NCBI GenBank assembly: GCA_026001245.1
Contig: BNZR01000034.1
Span: 1-15,066 of the forward strand
Direction of reading: 5' to 3'
DNA: 15,066 nt
Source of the DNA: Clostridia bacterium
GTDB taxonomy: Bacteria > Bacillota_A > Clostridia > Oscillospirales > UBA929
Shown: positions 13,980-15,066 of the stretch, one piece after another
Numbering within the stretch: position 1 is the first letter of the stretch
How the letters are laid out: each line of letters begins with the position of its first letter
Translations under genes and position numbers: made by a program
The notes under the pieces: model-generated
Database searches by the model: none
What the model saw: only the letters and a program-made list of their open reading frames with translations
Told to the model about the DNA's origin: nothing

Positions 13980-14216
13980 ATGTTCGACCTCTTAGGAGAC
14001 ACCGCCAAGGTAATCGCCAAGATGGACATGAACACGGCGGGGCGCGTTATAAAAGGGATCATCGGGTTGCCCAACCGAGGCGACATTAAAAGGCTGGAGG
14101 GCGACCTTGAGGGCAAGTTGCGCTTGCGCGTGGGCGATTGGCGTATATTATTTAAGGTGCAGGGCGAGATAATTAATATCACCGATATTGAGCCGAGAGG
14201 AGATGTCTATAAATGA
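13980..14216 (+). CDS. RelE/ParE-family toxin inside the flagellar operon
   Basis: A 78-residue RelE/ParE-like protein: N-terminal helices (AKVIAKMDMNTAGRVIKGII), then LRLRVGDWRILF and C-terminal EPRGDVYK. These blocks match the toxin at 4039-4281 almost position by position, so the two are paralogues. RelE-type toxins cleave translated mRNA; here the activity is inferred from family only. The ATG is six bases after the flgC stop, in the same frame, and its GGGAGGT ribosome site is made of the last flgC codons and stop. The next gene overlaps it by four bases (ATGA). It has no promoter of its own in view, so it is probably transcribed with the rod genes. It looks intact, without frameshift or loss of the Arg/Tyr residues. 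Confidence 0.83.
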   Translation: MFDLLGDTAKVIAKMDMNTAGRVIKGIIGLPNRGDIKRLEGDLEGKLRLRVGDWRILFKVQGEIINITDIEPRGDVYK

Positions 14217-14473
14217 CGACCGCGACAGCCAAATACGAGCTGTTTGAACAGCTGGACGACGAAAGCTTGGAGCTTGTTCTGCGCTTTGCGCGTGGTATAC
14301 TAAAGAAAAAACGAGAAGAAGACTTCGACTATTTCTCCCCCGAGTCTTTGTCCAGAATAAAGGCCGCCGAGGACGCTTACGAGCGCGGCGAGTTTACGCG
14401 TTTCAACTCCGCCGACGAGTTGGCGGCGCATTTCGGATTTACCTTGGAACAGCTTGAAAGGATTGATAACTAA
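14213..14473 (+). CDS. antitoxin-like partner inside the flagellar operon
   Basis: An 86-residue acidic protein whose ATG overlaps the toxin stop (ATGA) and whose TAA overlaps the fliE ATG by one base (TAATG). Helices occupy residues 8-35 (ELFEQLDDESLELVLRFARG). The motif SLSRIKAAEDAYERGE at about 45-60 aligns with the partner gene of the first module. A tail resembling antitoxin C-termini follows (FNSADELAAHFGF), which usually folds against the toxin. No separate DNA-binding domain is obvious. The role as antitoxin is inferred from similarity, size and coupling to the toxin. Confidence 0.75.
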   Translation: MTTATAKYELFEQLDDESLELVLRFARGILKKKREEDFDYFSPESLSRIKAAEDAYERGEFTRFNSADELAAHFGFTLEQLERIDN

Positions 14474-14796
14474 TGGACGCTATTACAAACGCTTTGGCCG
14501 GGATTAACGCCTTGGGCGGCAACGCTAACACCTCTAACGCCCTTAAAGCCGTTACCGAGACCACCGACGAAAACGGCAACTCCTTTTCGGATCTTTTCAA
14601 AAACGCGCTGGGCGATGTGGTTGCTACCGACTATCAGGATAAGGTCAGCGACATCGGCCTGATTACGGGTACGCTGGATAATATCCATGACGCGACTATC
14701 GCCGCCGAAAAGGCCGATATTATGCTTAACCTTGTGGTGCAAGTACGCAACCGCATGGTGGAGGGCTATCAAGAAGTCATGCGTATGCAAATGTAG
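14473..14796 (+). CDS. fliE: flagellar hook-basal body complex protein FliE
   Basis: FliE is the adaptor between the MS ring (FliF) and the rod. The 107-residue protein has a polar N-terminus (SNALKAVTETTDENGNSFSD) and the FliE core: FSDLFKNALGDVV, then HDATIAAEKADIMLNLVVQV and RNRMVEGYQEVMRMQM at the end. The length is normal for the family (100-110). The ATG overlaps the stop of the antitoxin-like gene, with AAAGGA upstream inside that gene, so fliE translation is probably coupled to the TA module. fliF follows 15 bases later. Confidence 0.95.
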   Translation: MDAITNALAGINALGGNANTSNALKAVTETTDENGNSFSDLFKNALGDVVATDYQDKVSDIGLITGTLDNIHDATIAAEKADIMLNLVVQVRNRMVEGYQEVMRMQM

Positions 14797-14811
14797 GGAG
14801 TGACGTCATTT

Positions 14812-15066
14812 ATGGCTGCGGTACAGGCGTTTTTTAAGCGCATTTGGGACGCTATTAAGGAATATTGGGTCAACACAGAGCGCAACGACAGGGTGCGTTT
14901 TATAATCATATCTGCGGTTGCCTTGGCGGGGATTATCGTGGCCGTGGTTTTGCTGTCGCGCACAACCTACGTGCCGCTGTTCGGCGCGCCCCCCGCCGCC
15001 GAGGAAGTGGTGAACATCCAAACCGCCCTTACCGAACGCGGCATAAAAAACAAGCTGGACGACACC
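14812..15066 (+). CDS. fliF: flagellar MS-ring protein FliF (5' part, cut by window)
   Basis: FliF forms the membrane MS ring that serves as base of the rod and mount of the rotor. Only the first 85 codons are in the window. They show a short cytoplasmic segment (AFFKRIWDAIKEYW), a transmembrane helix at about 30-48 (FIIISAVALAGIIVAVVLL), then YVPLFG and VVNIQTALTERGIKNKL. This matches the start of the first ring-building motif in FliF. GGGAG precedes the ATG; an in-frame GTG at 14800 is possible but overlaps that site. Position directly after fliE is standard. Confidence 0.93.
   Translation, partial: MAAVQAFFKRIWDAIKEYWVNTERNDRVRFIIISAVALAGIIVAVVLLSRTTYVPLFGAPPAAEEVVNIQTALTERGIKNKLDDT

Overview
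The window looks like part of the chromosome of a motile, Gram-positive-type member of the Bacillota, most likely a Clostridia relative. The grounds are the gene order flgN-flgK-flgL-DUF6470 (yviE type), a CheD gene, strong AGGAGG-type Shine-Dalgarno sites, and classical sigma-A promoters (TTGACA-17-TATAAT type) in AT-rich gaps between GC-rich genes. The species cannot be named from the sequence alone.

Left part (1-3956, minus strand): rmuC, then glgP (glycogen phosphorylase), then a CheW-type coupling protein that runs off the left edge. glgP has its own near-consensus promoter, which overlaps the rmuC stop codon. The cheW gene starts 15 bases after glgP and carries a chemoreceptor zinc-binding (CZB) type segment directly after the first half of its CheW fold.

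Middle-left (3987-5114): two small type II toxin-antitoxin (TA) modules. The first is a toxin-first RelE/ParE-like pair on the plus strand with its own promoter. The second is a RelB/DinJ-YoeB pair on the minus strand with a perfect-consensus promoter that points away from the flagellar genes. The two modules converge on a shared hairpin.

Right part (5133-15066, plus strand): a flagellar and chemotaxis cluster. First come flgN, flgK and flgL (hook-filament junction and its chaperone), a 36-codon small ORF, and a DUF6470 gene ending at a strong terminator. Next come cheR, cheB and cheD (receptor adaptation), then a lytic transglycosylase with its own promoter. Last are flgB and flgC (rod), a third TA pair, fliE and the start of fliF (basal body MS ring). 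The TA pair between flgC and fliE is a paralogue of the first module and is joined to its flagellar neighbours by a 6-base gap on one side and overlapping stop/start codons on the other.

Two families of heptamer tandem repeats are present. One forms a long imperfect hairpin between cheB and cheD; the other follows flgL and runs straight into the Shine-Dalgarno site of the small ORF. There is no gene-free stretch over 300 bases, and I see no tRNA, rRNA, CRISPR array or insertion sequence. The points most worth following up are the TA pair inside the rod/basal-body operon, the CheW-CZB protein coupled to glycogen phosphorylase, and the heptamer-repeat elements.
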